The notes under the pieces: generated by a model | The model's database searches: none | What the model was told of the DNA's origin: nothing | Seen by the model: only the letters and a program-made list of their open reading frames with translations | Position numbers and translations under genes: made by a program | Source of the DNA: an uncultured Clostridia bacterium | GTDB taxonomy: Bacteria; Bacillota; DTU014 | Assembly: GCA_900016865.1 (NCBI GenBank) | Contig: FIZI01000001.1 | Coordinates: forward strand, 95,028 to 130,184 | Reading direction: 5' to 3' | DNA length: 35,157 nucleotides | Shown here: positions 28,759 through 35,157 of the stretch, one piece after another | Layout of the letters: the number at the start of each line of letters is the position of its first letter | Position numbering within the stretch: the stretch's first letter is position 1

Positions 28759-29664
28759 CTAGAACGACAGCACTCTCGGCTTGAAATCTGCCCTATCAAG
28801 TACATCCTCAAGCTGCGAGAAGGTCAACGTCTTTGGGTCAAGGCCCGAGGCAAGCACTATAGCCGCCTCAAGGACGTTGGTTCCAAACGACCTCCCATCA
28901 AACTCCGGGGTCGTGGTTATCAGCATACGCGCACCCCGTCTGCGCAGCTCAAGAACATCATCATGTGTCAGAGTGTTCGATATCACAGTCTTCCCGGCCA
29001 TGTCGTCCGGCATGTGCTTTCTGATGTAGTGCCAGTCACCTGCCACAATGTCCGCCCATTCGAAATAGCGGGCTTTCGTGTTGGATGACGACTGGACATC
29101 TTGGTCCTTGCCGGTGGGATATAGCCAACTGAACGGAAATTTGGTCACCAGCGGCATGAAAGCTAAACCTAGTGCGTTTAGGACCTTCAAGCTGTAGAGC
29201 GGTATCGGAACTCCAAGTGCAAATATGAGGTCCCCATACAACACCTTCTTGGAAATAGACTCGAGTGCCTGGGCAATACCCGGACGGTCGGTGGCGGCGG
29301 GCACAAGCACGTTGCTCGATGCGAAGTCCACAATATTCTGCCTGTTGAGGTCAAGGATCACGCGCCGCTCCCAGGTGTTCTTGAGGTAGGATCCATCAAA
29401 GACAGGAGTCTGCCTGGCTGCAGACACTATCTTAAAGGCATCGCGAATCGGATACCGCCTTCCGGCAGCAAACAGGTAAAGATCGATACCGCCCAACCCG
29501 AATGCATCGACCTTGCCGTCGAGTTCGGAGATCTTGCGCATCATCTTCTGGGTATCCCCGTCGCATCCGATCCTCTCGAACACGAACTCGTGGCCGAGAA
29601 TGGTGGCTGTGACGGTTTTGTCCCTTCTTGATGAGCCCAGGCTAACACTGACGATTCTCTTCAA
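28759..29664 (-). CDS. Conserved protein of the type auto-labelled quinate 5-dehydrogenase
   Basis: 301 residues from TTG 29664 behind GGGGGG. I recall similar Clostridial proteins carrying the automatic name quinate 5-dehydrogenase, but I see no quinate-specific residues and no clear GxGxxG nucleotide loop, so I do not claim that activity. Seen: an N-terminal beta segment VSVSLGSSRRDKTVTATILG, a Gly-rich AFGLGGIDLYLFAAGRRYPI, a hydrophobic stretch DLIFALGVPIPLYSLKVLNALGLAFMPLVTKFPFSWLYP that could sit at the membrane or bind lipid, and a C-terminal GKTVISNTLTHDDVLELRRRG with MLITTTPEFDGRSFGTNVLEA. Between the HTH regulator (15 bp) and the AAR-like reductase (60 bp), so it probably works with both. 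Confidence 0.7.
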   Translation of the reverse strand: MKRIVSVSLGSSRRDKTVTATILGHEFVFERIGCDGDTQKMMRKISELDGKVDAFGLGGIDLYLFAAGRRYPIRDAFKIVSAARQTPVFDGSYLKNTWERRVILDLNRQNIVDFASSNVLVPAATDRPGIAQALESISKKVLYGDLIFALGVPIPLYSLKVLNALGLAFMPLVTKFPFSWLYPTGKDQDVQSSSNTKARYFEWADIVAGDWHYIRKHMPDDMAGKTVISNTLTHDDVLELRRRGARMLITTTPEFDGRSFGTNVLEAAIVLASGLDPKTLTFSQLEDVLDRADFKPRVLSF

Positions 29665-29679
29665 TGGGCGAGCCCCCCT

Positions 29680-30225
29680 TTAGTCTGCAACTAACGACTT
29701 CGCATCGCGCAGTTCCTGAAGAATCGCTCTCAGCCGACCAGTATCAACCTCTCGATCTCCTCGAAGAGGCGACGTACCTAGCTCGATAGCGACCACCTGG
29801 CACCTCAGGATCGACTTCACCAGTCGTATGCGCATGTCGGAGCCAAGAAACACTACTGACCTGAATCCCTGCAGCTTTCGAATCAGCTCCATGACCTCAT
29901 TTATCAATTGCGCTCCCGATCTGCTTTCGACATAATCCCATCGTTCTTTATCGTTCATCAGCAGTACGAAGTCAACACCGAACTCCTCTGCAAGGGTGGC
30001 TATCTCGAACTTGTTCGCAATAGGAAACCCCACGAGAGCTATCCTGCCGCCTCTCCTTACCTCGCCGAGGCTCTCAAGGCGTGATACAAATGTCCTGTCG
30101 ACTCCGATCTTGTCGGCAGCATCCTGCTGGGAGCCTCCCTCCGCACGAATCCTGAGCAAAGCGTCGATAGCATCATCAATGCGGTCTCTGTCTATCAGTT
30201 TATCTCCTATACGAACAAATCCCAC
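29680..30225 (-). CDS. Helix-turn-helix regulator of the reductase cassette
   Basis: 181 residues from GTG 30225 with AGGAGG 7 nt upstream. Seen: an N-terminal region FVRIGDKLIDRDRIDDAIDAL, an Xre-like HTH at about 30-55 (GSQQDAADKIGVDRTFVSRL), then an alpha/beta domain beginning GGRIALVGFPIANKFEI, VDFVLLMNDKERWDYVES, SVVFLGSDMRIRLVKSIL, which may be a ligand-sensing or nucleotide-binding fold I cannot name. First gene of the cassette, 15 bp before the quinate-DH-like gene, behind its own extended -10 promoter with a repeated TGTkCACA motif. Likely an autoregulator of the cassette (inference). Confidence 0.75.
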   Translation of the reverse strand: MGFVRIGDKLIDRDRIDDAIDALLRIRAEGGSQQDAADKIGVDRTFVSRLESLGEVRRGGRIALVGFPIANKFEIATLAEEFGVDFVLLMNDKERWDYVESRSGAQLINEVMELIRKLQGFRSVVFLGSDMRIRLVKSILRCQVVAIELGTSPLRGDREVDTGRLRAILQELRDAKSLVAD

Positions 30226-30262
30226 GCCACCACCTCCTGACAAAAAGTCCCGTGCTGGCTGG

Positions 30263-30282
30263 TGTTCACACTTTTGTGCACA
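30263..30282. promoter_or_regulatory. Operator-like repeat at the cassette promoter
   Basis: TGTTCACA (30263-30270) and TGTGCACA (30275-30282), 12 bases apart, next to the predicted start of transcription of the HTH gene. Position and spacing suit binding by the HTH protein as autorepressor. I find no further copy inside the cassette. Confidence 0.4.
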
Positions 30283-30287
30283 TACCG

Positions 30288-30296
30288 AGTATAGCA
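30288..30296 (-). promoter_or_regulatory. Extended -10 promoter of the HTH/quinate-DH-like/AAR-like cassette
   Basis: Minus strand TGCTATACT, a good -10 with TGn extension; weak -35 (TGGTTT at 17 bases). Start of transcription near 30281, leader about 56 nt. Confidence 0.5.
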
Positions 30297-30338
30297 CAAC
30301 TGCTTATGCGAAACCATCACTTATATATCTACACCCGC

Positions 30339-31343
30339 CTAGGTCATGGGTGGTTCTTCAAGCGTCGCAAGGTATTCCATCAACTTGCGTTCAACCTGCT
30401 CAACTGAACTCAGAGTATTTAGCTCGCCACGCACCTTTGAGGAGTTTTTCAGGCCCTTGATATACCACCCAATATGCTTGCGCATCTGGCGCACTCCCAT
30501 GTGTTCTCCTGAGTAGTCCACCTGAAGGCGCAGATGCCACAACGCAACACGAATCCGCTCCTCTGCCGTAGGCTCGGGCATTACCTCACCGTGTCTTAGC
30601 AGTGCTTGGGTCCTCTTGAAGATCCATGGATTCCCCAAGGCACCCCTGGCTATCAGCACTCCATCACAGCCGGTTTCATCGAGCATTTTCTTGGCGTCCT
30701 CCGGTGTGAACACATCACCGCTACCCAAGACAGGTACGCGCACGGCGTTCTTAACCTCGCGTATTATATCCCAGTCGGCTTCACCGGAGTAAAACTGCTC
30801 TCTATAGCGGCCGTGAATTGCTACGGCGCTGACGCCCTCATCTTCGGCGATCCTGGCTATCTCCACCGCATCTCCTCGCCCGGGCGCCCATCCTTTCCGA
30901 GTCTTCACAGTGACCGGCAATGAAACAGCACGACGGACTGCCCGGATTATGTCGCGAGCACGCAATGGCTTCAACATCAGGGCTGCGCCTTCTCCGTTGG
31001 CTGTGATCTTCGGGGTTGGACAGCCCATGTTGATATCAATGAAGTCCGCTCCCGCCTGTTCTACCAGTTTGGCGGCTTCTGCCATTCTCTCCGGATCACT
31101 GCCAAACAGCTGGACAGACAAGGGATGGTCGTTTGGGGAGATAGTAAGCATCTTGGACGTGCGCTTGTTGCCGTAAATCAAAGCGTTGTCAGACAGCATC
31201 TCCGAGTATGCGAACGAACACCCCATTTCTCGGACTACTTGCCTGTATGGGGGATCGGAAATGCCGGCCATTGGAGCAAGTACGATCGGATCACGCTTGA
31301 GTATATCCTGAATGCTGCAGTTGCTCAATCGCTGAAAACACAC
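30339..31343 (-). CDS. dusB: tRNA-dihydrouridine synthase (DusB-like)
   Basis: FMN enzyme that reduces uridines in tRNA D-loops. 334 residues. Seen: IVLAPMAGISDPPYRQ, SVQLFGSDPERMAEAA, DINMGCPTPKITANGEG with the catalytic Cys, VTVKTRKGW, VSAVAIHGRYREQFYSG, PVLGSGDVFTPEDA and CDGVLIARGALGNPWIF. GTG 31343 is taken as start although GGAG nearly touches it; a TTG five codons later is possible. The coaX stop is 4 bp upstream, so the two are probably translated in sequence. Confidence 0.95.
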   Translation of the reverse strand: MCFQRLSNCSIQDILKRDPIVLAPMAGISDPPYRQVVREMGCSFAYSEMLSDNALIYGNKRTSKMLTISPNDHPLSVQLFGSDPERMAEAAKLVEQAGADFIDINMGCPTPKITANGEGAALMLKPLRARDIIRAVRRAVSLPVTVKTRKGWAPGRGDAVEIARIAEDEGVSAVAIHGRYREQFYSGEADWDIIREVKNAVRVPVLGSGDVFTPEDAKKMLDETGCDGVLIARGALGNPWIFKRTQALLRHGEVMPEPTAEERIRVALWHLRLQVDYSGEHMGVRQMRKHIGWYIKGLKNSSKVRGELNTLSSVEQVERKLMEYLATLEEPPMT

Positions 31344-31347
31344 TCCG

Positions 31348-32115
31348 TTAGCAGTAGTTCTTTTCGTAAATGGTGCGCAGACCCTGCAGCGTCAGATCAC
31401 TGCAGACCTCGTCGATCTGTTCGGACTCTGCACTGATCAACTGTGCCAGGCCTCCTGTCGCAATCACGCGCGGCTGCCATCCGAGTTCAGACTTCATCCG
31501 GCGAACTATTTCATCGACCAACCCGACAAACCCGTACAAGATGCCGGACTGCATACTCCTTACAGTGGTCTTGCCGACTACTGTCTCTGGCTTCGTGATC
31601 TCGACTCTGGGCAACCTAGCGGCTCGCTGAAACAGGGCTTCGCTCGCTGTCCCGATCCCGGGCGCGATGACTCCGCCCAGGTAGTCTCCATCGGCAGAGA
31701 TGGCACAAAATGTAGTAGCTGTTCCAAAATCAACGACTATCACTGGTCCTCCGTAGCGATCATAGGCAGCTACTGCATTGACAATGCGGTCCGCTCCTAC
31801 TTCATGGGGGTTGTCATAGCGAATGCGAAGACCTGTCCGAGTACCCGGACCAACTATCAGCGGAGTGCGTCTGAAATACTTCTCGCACATCTCCACAATC
31901 TCCGGGGTCAACGGCGGAACTACACTCGAAATCACAATTCCATCAACGTCGCGAGCACTGAGGCCGTTATGGTGAAACAGCTGGCGAATGAGCATACCGT
32001 ATTCGTCTGCTGTCTTCTGGCGATCAGTAGAGACGCGCCAACTGTGAGCCAGAAGCCTGTCCTCAAACACTCCACACACGATATTGGTATTGCCGACATC
32101 TATAGCAAACAGCAT
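31348..32115 (-). CDS. coaX: Type III pantothenate kinase
   Basis: First step of coenzyme A synthesis; this type is not inhibited by CoA and needs a monovalent cation. 255 residues. Seen: [16 protein letters not shown] (phosphate loop), [39 protein letters not shown] (catalytic Asp), [46 protein letters not shown] 32115 with GGAGG 7 nt upstream. Between a GDT1-like transporter and dusB. Confidence 0.97.
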   Translation of the reverse strand: MLFAIDVGNTNIVCGVFEDRLLAHSWRVSTDRQKTADEYGMLIRQLFHHNGLSARDVDGIVISSVVPPLTPEIVEMCEKYFRRTPLIVGPGTRTGLRIRYDNPHEVGADRIVNAVAAYDRYGGPVIVVDFGTATTFCAISADGDYLGGVIAPGIGTASEALFQRAARLPRVEITKPETVVGKTTVRSMQSGILYGFVGLVDEIVRRMKSELGWQPRVIATGGLAQLISAESEQIDEVCSDLTLQGLRTIYEKNYC

Positions 32116-32133
32116 TTCAACGCCTCCGAATCA

Positions 32134-32424
32134 CTACCGGCCCAGGGTTTCGCATAGCACCCGCCACAGTATCCCTGCGCCGATCCCTATGAACATCAAA
32201 CCTGCTCCTATTTGGATGTAGCGGACTGGAACTACAGAGGAGATAAACTGCCCGGCGATAACGGCCACCAGGGTCAAAACAGTCAAAGCCAGCGAAGCAC
32301 CGATGAATATGGGCAACGGTGCTCGATATTGGCTCACTAAACTGAAGACCACTAGCTGCGTCTTATCGCCGAGCTCAGCCACTATGAGAAGGCCGAAAGC
32401 CAGTAGAACGAGGTGCCAATCCAC
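32134..32424 (-). CDS. Half-size GDT1/UPF0016 cation transporter
   Basis: Membrane protein of the TMEM165/GDT1 family, linked to Mn2+ or Ca2+ transport. About 96 residues with one UPF0016 repeat: the signature AELGDKTQL in the first helix, then two or three further TM segments (FIGASLALTVLTLVAVIAG, YIQIGAGLMFIGIGAGILW). Many relatives have two repeats (about 190 residues). This single copy must pair with itself or a second gene elsewhere. GTG 32424 is preferred because AGGAG lies about 9 nt before it and abuts the upstream ATG 32433. 18 bp before coaX. Confidence 0.88.
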   Translation of the reverse strand: MDWHLVLLAFGLLIVAELGDKTQLVVFSLVSQYRAPLPIFIGASLALTVLTLVAVIAGQFISSVVPVRYIQIGAGLMFIGIGAGILWRVLCETLGR

Positions 32425-32534
32425 AAGCCCCATCTCCTAACGACTCTCGTGCGCTGCTGCTCTCCCACTCACATATGTATTTGAAAATGCGCTACAATAG
32501 TCATGGGACGGGGCTATAGATTGACGATAAGGGT

Positions 32535-32699
32535 TCACTCGTCTAGAGGTTCAAACATATCCTTCTCGACTCCACACTCGGGACATACCCAGTCATCGGG
32601 CAAATCCTCAAATGCGGTGCCAGGCTCGATGCCGTTTTCAGGATCACCTACCTCCGGATCGTATACATACCCGCACACTGTACACTCCCACTTCGACAT
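32535..32699 (-). CDS. Rubredoxin
   Basis: One-iron electron carrier, 54 residues from ATG 32699 with AGGAGG 7 nt upstream. Seen: the two Fe(Cys)4 knuckles [20 protein letters not shown] and [14 protein letters not shown] with the conserved Tyr and Phe/Trp packing residues. It probably donates electrons to superoxide reductase and rubrerythrin (8-9 kb) or to neighbouring redox proteins. It follows the ParB-ferredoxin fusion on the same strand. Confidence 0.96.
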   Translation of the reverse strand: MSKWECTVCGYVYDPEVGDPENGIEPGTAFEDLPDDWVCPECGVEKDMFEPLDE

Positions 32700-32825
32700 A
32701 GGCCTACCTCCTCTTGCCTCCTCTTTTCGCATAACCAAATAGGCAAGTAAATGATATGCCAATCCAGACTCTTTTACAAGCCGATCTTCAAGCCCGGCAG
32801 TGACACAGACAGCTCCCCTGACAAC

Positions 32826-33761
32826 CTACGGATAGCGCCTTATCGCGTCTGGAACTGGACACACACCGCTGCAACGCTCGCACCCGCCGCAACTGGGGTC
32901 GATTCTGAACCTGCCACCCTGTTCACAGATAAGCCCCTCAGGGCAGGCTTCTGCACACTTGCCGCAGTTTGTGCAAGCGGCCGTTATGAACAGGCTCCGG
33001 AAGATCGACGCGATCCGACTGTACAGAGTCTCACTGCCGCTCTCCATCTTCAGGTTGTCGATCGCTTCTTCATATGTCAGTTCCTCGCCCTGCAACCGCG
33101 ACTTAACATACTTGTGGTGAGTAGCGTACAAGAACAACTCTCCAACAGAATGGTCGGGGAACTTCCAAAGCAAGTCCTCCCGGGCTATGGCACGAGTGAC
33201 GGGTTGGTAAATACTAGAGTACCATCTGGCTGCAGCGCTCCTCAGGTCTATCTTGACTCCCTCTTGTTTCTCCAGTTCACCTTTGTAAAGCTGTATATAG
33301 TGAAGAAGCAGAGGGTACATGCCAATCTCGCCCAACTCTATGTCAGTCAGGCCCGTTAGAAACTCAAATCTCGAGCGCTCGCGCCAGAGTGAACTCTCGC
33401 TATCGTCGCCACTTGGAAGGTACTCGATCACGTGTGCGTCGATGAACTCCTGGCCAGTGCGTTTGGCAGCAGCTACTCTGTGATTCCCGTCGACCACATA
33501 GTAGTACTGCCCTGCCTTGTATACATGGATTGGCGGAAGGGGAACCCCCTTCGCCATCAGCTTGATTATCCTGTCCAACCTTTCGGATTGATGATGGCTG
33601 TCCGCGTTCTTTACACGAAACTCGGAGTCAAAATCCTGCCACCGGTTCAGACTTCCAATGATCCGATTGACAGGTATCGTCATCACACTGAGATCTCTTC
33701 TCTCGTCTAGGCCGTGTCTCTCAACTACTTCATCGAAGCTGGCTAAATCGCGGTTTGGCAT
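32826..33761 (-). CDS. ParB/Srx-fold protein fused to a two-cluster ferredoxin
   Basis: 311 residues. Seen: residues about 25-115 carry a ParB/sulfiredoxin-like domain (VPLPPIHVYKAGQYYYVVDG followed by NHRVAAAKRTG, the NHR box at about 91-100). Residues about 130-240 are a helical region (LTGLTDIELGEIGMYPLLLH, ARWYSSIYQPVTRAI, FPDHSVGELFLYATHHKYV) that resembles the region next to ParB domains in DUF4032-type proteins. Residues 263-301 are a bacterial 2[4Fe-4S] ferredoxin: CTNCGKCAEACP and CGGCERCSGVCP, both C-x2-C-x2-C-x3-CP. ATG 33761 is preferred over the upstream GTG on ribosome-site spacing. The role is unknown; I infer a redox-sensing or redox-driven nucleotide/nuclease enzyme. Upstream of rubredoxin on the same strand. 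Confidence 0.75.
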   Translation of the reverse strand: MPNRDLASFDEVVERHGLDERRDLSVMTIPVNRIIGSLNRWQDFDSEFRVKNADSHHQSERLDRIIKLMAKGVPLPPIHVYKAGQYYYVVDGNHRVAAAKRTGQEFIDAHVIEYLPSGDDSESSLWRERSRFEFLTGLTDIELGEIGMYPLLLHYIQLYKGELEKQEGVKIDLRSAAARWYSSIYQPVTRAIAREDLLWKFPDHSVGELFLYATHHKYVKSRLQGEELTYEEAIDNLKMESGSETLYSRIASIFRSLFITAACTNCGKCAEACPEGLICEQGGRFRIDPSCGGCERCSGVCPVPDAIRRYP

Positions 33762-33815
33762 GCAGGTCACCCATCCTTTTTGTCTGCGGTCCAGTCAGCC
33801 TTGAAGTCAATAGCG

Positions 33816-34448
33816 TTAGCAGTGCCGATACTGATCGCCGCGGTCTCTTTCGCTCGGCCCTTCTTCGTAGTCGAACATGTAGTAGCCGCTACAGTTGATC
33901 ACCCATGTATCTTCAAGTCGCTGCACTCTCTTGAGTCCGCGCCTGTAGTTCATGTGCACGTGACCGTGCAGGAAATACTTCGGACGAAAGCGCTTGATGA
34001 GATCCCGAAAAACAGCGAATCCCCGGTGACATACATCCGGTCCGTCCTGACATCCCTTTACAGGAGCGTGCGCGATAACGATGTCCACCCCGGAGTTGAG
34101 CCACAACCTGGGATACAGTTTCCACACTCTCCATTTCATCTGCCACTCGGTATACTGCAGAGGCCCGCCGCCATACCACATGCTTCCTCCGAAGCCTGCG
34201 ATGGAGATACCTTTGTACTTAACGATTTTGCAGTCGATGTCTTCTCCTCCAACGTTCTCGTCCCGCCCTGTGTCGTGGTTCCCGCGAACGTAGTACATAG
34301 GCGCAAGAAACGCCCCCATGAGGTAAGCCCGATACGCCGGATCGAGGTCTCCGCAACCAATGATCAGATCGATCTTTGGAAAGCGGTTGACATCAAATTC
34401 ATCATATAGCTGCGGCACTCTCTCGTCTGCTACAGCCAGAATCCTCAC
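33816..34448 (-). CDS. Metallophosphoesterase (calcineurin-like)
   Basis: Two-metal phosphoesterase, 210 residues from GTG 34448 behind GAGGTGATC. Seen: motif I position VRILAVADERVPQLYDEF, then GCGDLDPAYRAY, VRGNHDTGRDE, VIAHAPVKGC and FLHGHVHMNYRRG. The usual DxH of motif I is DER, a pattern I recall in a Clostridial subgroup with DxE or DxD there, so activity may still be present. Substrate unknown. Same strand as the ParB-ferredoxin gene, 54 bp before it. Confidence 0.88.
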   Translation of the reverse strand: MRILAVADERVPQLYDEFDVNRFPKIDLIIGCGDLDPAYRAYLMGAFLAPMYYVRGNHDTGRDENVGGEDIDCKIVKYKGISIAGFGGSMWYGGGPLQYTEWQMKWRVWKLYPRLWLNSGVDIVIAHAPVKGCQDGPDVCHRGFAVFRDLIKRFRPKYFLHGHVHMNYRRGLKRVQRLEDTWVINCSGYYMFDYEEGPSERDRGDQYRHC

Positions 34449-34646
34449 CTGATCACCTCTAGTGCTCAAGATCTCCGAGCCGCTTTTCAGACCATTCCAA
34501 CTGTTCAACTCATTCGCTCAGTCTCTGATGGAGACAGATCAGTCCAAGAAGGCATTTCGACGAACTCAAGACAAAATCATGGATATTATAGCCACACATG
34601 TGAAATATCTAACTTCGAGACTCAGGTCTCAAAGGAGGAATGCTTG

Positions 34647-34823
34647 ATGACGGCTTTTCACGTTATTCACATCTTAGTAGGTGCATGGCTTGCACTTGCC
34701 CCATATACTGGTCTGCTCGAAACAGAATCTGCGCTGATCTACAACAACATAATCGTGGGTGCAGTCATCGCACTTTATAATCTATACTACCTATCCGCCA
34801 AAAACAACGTAGATGTGAAATGA
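34647..34823 (+). CDS. Mini membrane protein, SPW-repeat-like
   Basis: 58 residues from ATG 34647 with AGGAGG 8 nt upstream. Seen: two TM segments, HVIHILVGAWLALAPYTGLL and IVGAVIALYNLYYLS, with the pattern G-W-x-x-x-P and N-x-I-x-G that resembles one SPW repeat. SPW proteins usually carry two such repeats. Divergent from the metallophosphoesterase, with no operon partner in view. Confidence 0.7.
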   Translation: MTAFHVIHILVGAWLALAPYTGLLETESALIYNNIIVGAVIALYNLYYLSAKNNVDVK

Positions 34824-35157
34824 CACCTGAGGATCATCGGCCCAGCTTCGCTTGATCAAGTTTGGTCGTAAACGTACGGACTACTGACTACCTGTCGACC
34901 TATGAGTATACATGCCTAACAGTAGCAATAGAGTGGATCGTAGAGGACCCTTTGGGGGTCGGATGCTCAATTGGTCGTGGGATGGGTAAGGGACGAACAG
35001 AATGCCGTTCACAGGAGTTTTCTTGTACGATACCTCCGAACAAGCAAGCACAGCTTTCTTGTCGCGGTTACTACTTCCTGTATGACTATATGGTTGATCT
35101 ACCCAGCCATGTTTGGCTAGTACAATAAAGAAGCCCACCGTCCGATATTCTCGAAAC
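34824..35157. other. Right-edge region with no recognised gene
   Basis: 334 bases after the SPW-like gene. Open frames on both strands lack ribosome sites and resemble no family I know. A small hairpin GACCC/GGGTC lies at 34946-34960 without a T-run. It may be the upstream region of a gene beyond the window. Confidence 0.4.

Noticed and set aside
34881-35138. 85-residue minus-strand frame at the right edge
   Set aside because: No ribosome site and low-complexity composition; no family resemblance.

Overview
The window reads as chromosomal core DNA of an anaerobic, Gram-positive-type (Bacillota/Clostridia-like) bacterium. The signs are a CggR-gapA-pgk-tpiA-eno glycolytic cluster, sigma-54, secG/smpB/ssrA in a row, lysS next to greA, type III pantothenate kinase, a YkuS-like protein, and anaerobe oxygen-defence proteins (rubrerythrin, desulfoferrodoxin-type superoxide reductase, rubredoxin). 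Start codons are often GTG or TTG behind strong AGGAGG sites, and TAG is a common stop. I see no insertion sequences, phage genes, CRISPR array, tRNA or rRNA. The assignment rests on gene content and protein resemblance; no search was run.

Layout. 1-4.4 kb (minus strand): a 97-residue unknown protein, aspartate kinase, PRPP synthetase and a glutamine-type NAD synthetase that runs off the left edge and has lost the catalytic cysteine of its glutaminase domain. 4.4-7.8 kb (minus): an EndoQ-like PHP endonuclease followed in the same reading frame, across a single TAG, by a UvrD/PcrA-like helicase. 8.2-9.2 kb (minus): rubrerythrin and superoxide reductase. 9.4-14.3 kb (plus): a MarR regulator, a heterodimeric ABC exporter pair and a UPF0180 protein. 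14.4-16.3 kb (minus): secG, an HD-domain hydrolase, smpB and tmRNA, with the HD gene sitting where RNase R is found in many relatives. 16.4-23.5 kb (minus): rpoN, cggR, gapA, pgk, tpiA, eno.

23.7-24.8 kb (plus): DNA polymerase IV, convergent with an orphan CheY-like receiver. 25.2-27.6 kb (minus): greA-lysS behind a strong promoter and a leader of about 185 nt. 27.6-30.3 kb (minus): a three-gene cassette (helix-turn-helix regulator, a protein of the type auto-labelled quinate 5-dehydrogenase, and a reductase resembling cyanobacterial acyl-ACP reductase with its active-site cysteine). 30.3-32.4 kb (minus): a half-size GDT1 transporter, coaX and dusB. 32.5-34.4 kb (minus): a metallophosphoesterase, a ParB/Srx-fold protein fused to a two-cluster ferredoxin, and rubredoxin. 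34.6 kb (plus): a tiny SPW-like membrane protein. The last 330 bases hold nothing I can call.

The most promising items for new biology are the regulator/quinate-DH-like/acyl-reductase-like cassette with its own promoter and operator-like repeat, the ParB-ferredoxin fusion, and the EndoQ-TAG-UvrD arrangement with sliding-clamp-like motifs. A recurring extended -10 promoter element (TGnTATAAT-like) heads at least five transcription units.
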